From positions 1 to 37,784 of the forward strand of contig DEZB01000064.1 in assembly GCA_002364735.1 (NCBI GenBank): a DNA stretch of 37,784 nt, read 5' to 3'. Below the pieces are notes generated by a model. That model was not told the origin of the DNA and ran no database searches. It was given only the letters and a program-made list of their open reading frames with translations. Source of the DNA: Bacteroidales bacterium UBA3143. Lineage in GTDB: Bacteria; Bacteroidota; Bacteroidia; Bacteroidales; Dysgonomonadaceae. Made by a program: the position numbers and the translations under genes. Position 1 is the stretch's first letter. Each line of letters starts with the position of its first letter. Shown here piece after piece: positions 37,201 through 37,784 of the stretch.

Positions 37201-37560
37201 TATTCTGGAACAGCTGTTTACAATAACACTTTCAACATAGAAAAGGTGTCAGAAGATAATGATATTACAATTAATCTTGGCAATTTAACTTCGATGGGCA
37301 AAGTATATGTAAATGGTGAGTATGCTGGAGGAGTATGGACGCCACCCTATCAATTAAATATTTCATCTTTTGTAAAAGAGGGAGAGAATGATTTAAAAAT
37401 TGAAATAGTCAACAATTGGATGAACCGAATAATTGGTGATTTAAACCTTCCAGAAGGTGAGCGAACTACTTGGTGCTTTGTCAATCCATACGATGCTAAT
37501 AGTAAATTGCAACCATCAGGTCTGTTTGGTCCAGTTACAGTAAATAAAATAAAGTATTAA
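34291..37560 (+). CDS. GH106-family alpha-L-rhamnosidase-like enzyme
   Basis: A 1089-residue protein of GH106 type, whose known members cleave alpha-L-rhamnose with inversion and use calcium. The signal peptide is MKQIKSKNLLLSLFSLLIIIGFAAC (possible lipidated Cys 25). The barrel starts with PKAIQTSVYWYWISDNISKEGAVKDLHAMKEAGINRAFIG and GIFNSPGWSQSGGPW. It is interrupted by a discoidin-like beta domain (about 190-325) and resumes with VVVQDSYETGG (E456), TTWLENYGHWGFPGEF and RVSAESNTSGG (E587). E456 and E587 are spaced like the Glu461/Glu593 pair that I recall for BT0986. The C-terminus (about 950-1089) is a jelly-roll sugar-binding domain (GKVYVNGEYAGGVWTPPYQLNISSFVKEGENDLKIEIVNNWMNRIIGD). It is co-transcribed with the DUF5722 gene and ends before a large terminator. 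Confidence 0.88.
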   Translation: MKQIKSKNLLLSLFSLLIIIGFAACNAMAGQNDITNDELESGFINPPKAIQTSVYWYWISDNISKEGAVKDLHAMKEAGINRAFIGNIGIDNLPYGKIKIFTDEWWEVLHTALKTATELDIEIGIFNSPGWSQSGGPWVKPEESMRYLISSETKVTGPQKLKLKLDKPHEVFEDVKVLAWPINKANEIISNENATVSSDPNIASLNAAFDGSNETGIIIPNNKPTTIDIVTENDFVVRSLTIESKEKPIRAKGIFQARENSNDEFKTIREFEINRTNPSLNVGFIPYAPISISTGKVKAKEFRIIFHSEREGSEIAEIKLESTPRIENYSEKTLAKMWQTPLPYWDAYLWPNQAEIDDLETVVKSGEVIDLTTSISEDGVLTWDVPEGDWIVMRTGMTPTKVTNGPASPEGTGLEIDKMSKKHIETHFNAFLGEIIERIPEADRKCFKVVVQDSYETGGQNFTDGFINDFKERYKYDPTPFLPTYKGYVVNNEVESDRFLWDMRRLVADKVAYDYVGGLRDVSHKHGLTTWLENYGHWGFPGEFLMYGGQSDEIGGEFWSEGELGDIENRAATSSAHIYGKTRVSAESNTSGGPAYSRFPAMMKQRNDRFFAEGINNTLLHVYIMQPYEDKSPGVNAWFGNEFDRKNTWFSQLDVYIEYLKRVNFMLQQGLNVADVAYFIGEDTPKMTGIVDPALPVGYQFDYINAEVIEKYMTVKDGLLTLPHGTQYKLMVLPKLETMRPEVLNKIEQLINDGGVIMGPAPSRSPSLENQPDADKLIKETANKIWADVDGVNVRHKKLGKGMILKGMSMEEAFDLINVVSDCKLPEDNTIHYGHRTLNSGAELYFVSNQTNELKSINPEFRVNKMQPELWNATTGEIRSLKAFEQKDKSTMVPLQLAPYESVFIVFRNKTSKTPQSVNIETNFPKPELLADIKNNWKVDFDSTHKGPKETVEMENLKDWTTFSDELIKYYSGTAVYNNTFNIEKVSEDNDITINLGNLTSMGKVYVNGEYAGGVWTPPYQLNISSFVKEGENDLKIEIVNNWMNRIIGDLNLPEGERTTWCFVNPYDANSKLQPSGLFGPVTVNKIKY

Positions 37561-37650
37561 GCATTGAAGCCTACTCTTAAAATGATTTGCAAAAAATCAG
37601 ATGGAGTTTAAAGGCTACAATGTAAAAACATACTAAGTAAAAGATTAGAT

Positions 37651-37713
37651 ATTGCTTTTTAGCGTGTTGACTTATATGAATTATAGGTCAACACGCTACT
37701 AAGCAATTTTTTT
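37651..37713 (+). terminator. Large intrinsic terminator at the end of the locus
   Basis: The outer stem is ATTGCTT (37651-37657) with AAGCAAT (37701-37707). The inner stem is TAGCGTGTTGAC (37660-37671) with GTCAACACGCTA (37687-37698), extended by TTATA/TATAG pairing. TTTTTT follows at 37708-37713. It lies about 90 bases after the GH106-like stop. The remaining 70 bases to the window end hold nothing I can recognise. Confidence 0.88.
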
Positions 37714-37784
37714 GACTTACTGGCCTCATAAATAAATCATAGATAGATAATCCATCGATCTTTTTAACCCACATTGCAGTAATA

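Overview
This window reads as a polysaccharide utilization locus (PUL) from a member of the Bacteroidota, probably order Bacteroidales. The grounds are two tandem SusC/SusD pairs, a BT_3987-like (DUF1735) lipoprotein, many lipoproteins with Bacteroidota-style lipoboxes, AT-rich DNA, and gene starts without a clear Shine-Dalgarno sequence. Every recognised gene lies on the + strand. No sensor or regulator (HTCS, SusR-like, ECF sigma/anti-sigma) is visible, so regulation must be encoded elsewhere.

Layout. 1-645: 3' end of an unidentified gene. 646-2040: a gene-free boundary holding two copies of a composite repeat (about 655-803 and 1360-1530) with REP-like 20-mers, an intrinsic terminator (845-868), nested inverted repeats (1106-1306) and the leader of the first operon. 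2041-13953: import block, susC1-susD1-susC2-susD2 plus a DUF1735/double CBM32 lipoprotein, closed by a strong hairpin at 13971-13996. 14059-31419: degradation block with a GH71/99-like enzyme, a CotH-kinase-like lipoprotein, DUF4832, GH127, a GH43-like propeller protein, two near-identical GH71/99-like enzymes, a DUF5060/apiosidase-like enzyme, a fourth GH71/99-like enzyme and a WbsX-type GH99-like lipoprotein. 31420-32074: gene-free gap with a promoter-like motif. 32075-37560: DUF5722 putative hydrolase and GH106-type alpha-L-rhamnosidase, followed by a large hairpin terminator at 37651-37713.

How the parts fit (inference). Surface lipoproteins bind and cut the glycan, the two SusCD complexes import oligosaccharides, and the GH127, GH106, DUF4038 and GH71/99-like enzymes trim them. 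The predicted activities suggest a complex heteroglycan with furanosidic arabinose (or a similar sugar), rhamnose and possibly apiose or another branched sugar, plus a linkage attacked by the expanded GH71/99-like family. The substrate cannot be named from sequence alone.

Most noteworthy: (1) four GH71/99-like + CBM9-like paralogs keep the first Glu of the GH99 N-E-x-x-E-G catalytic motif but have Ala in place of the second, while the WbsX-type neighbour keeps both; (2) susD2 carries an inserted beta-sandwich-like domain clearly related to the N-terminal domain of the DUF5722 lipoprotein 20 kb downstream, a probable new carbohydrate-binding module shared by importer and enzyme; (3) the GH43-like protein has a beta-rich domain inserted within its first propeller blade.
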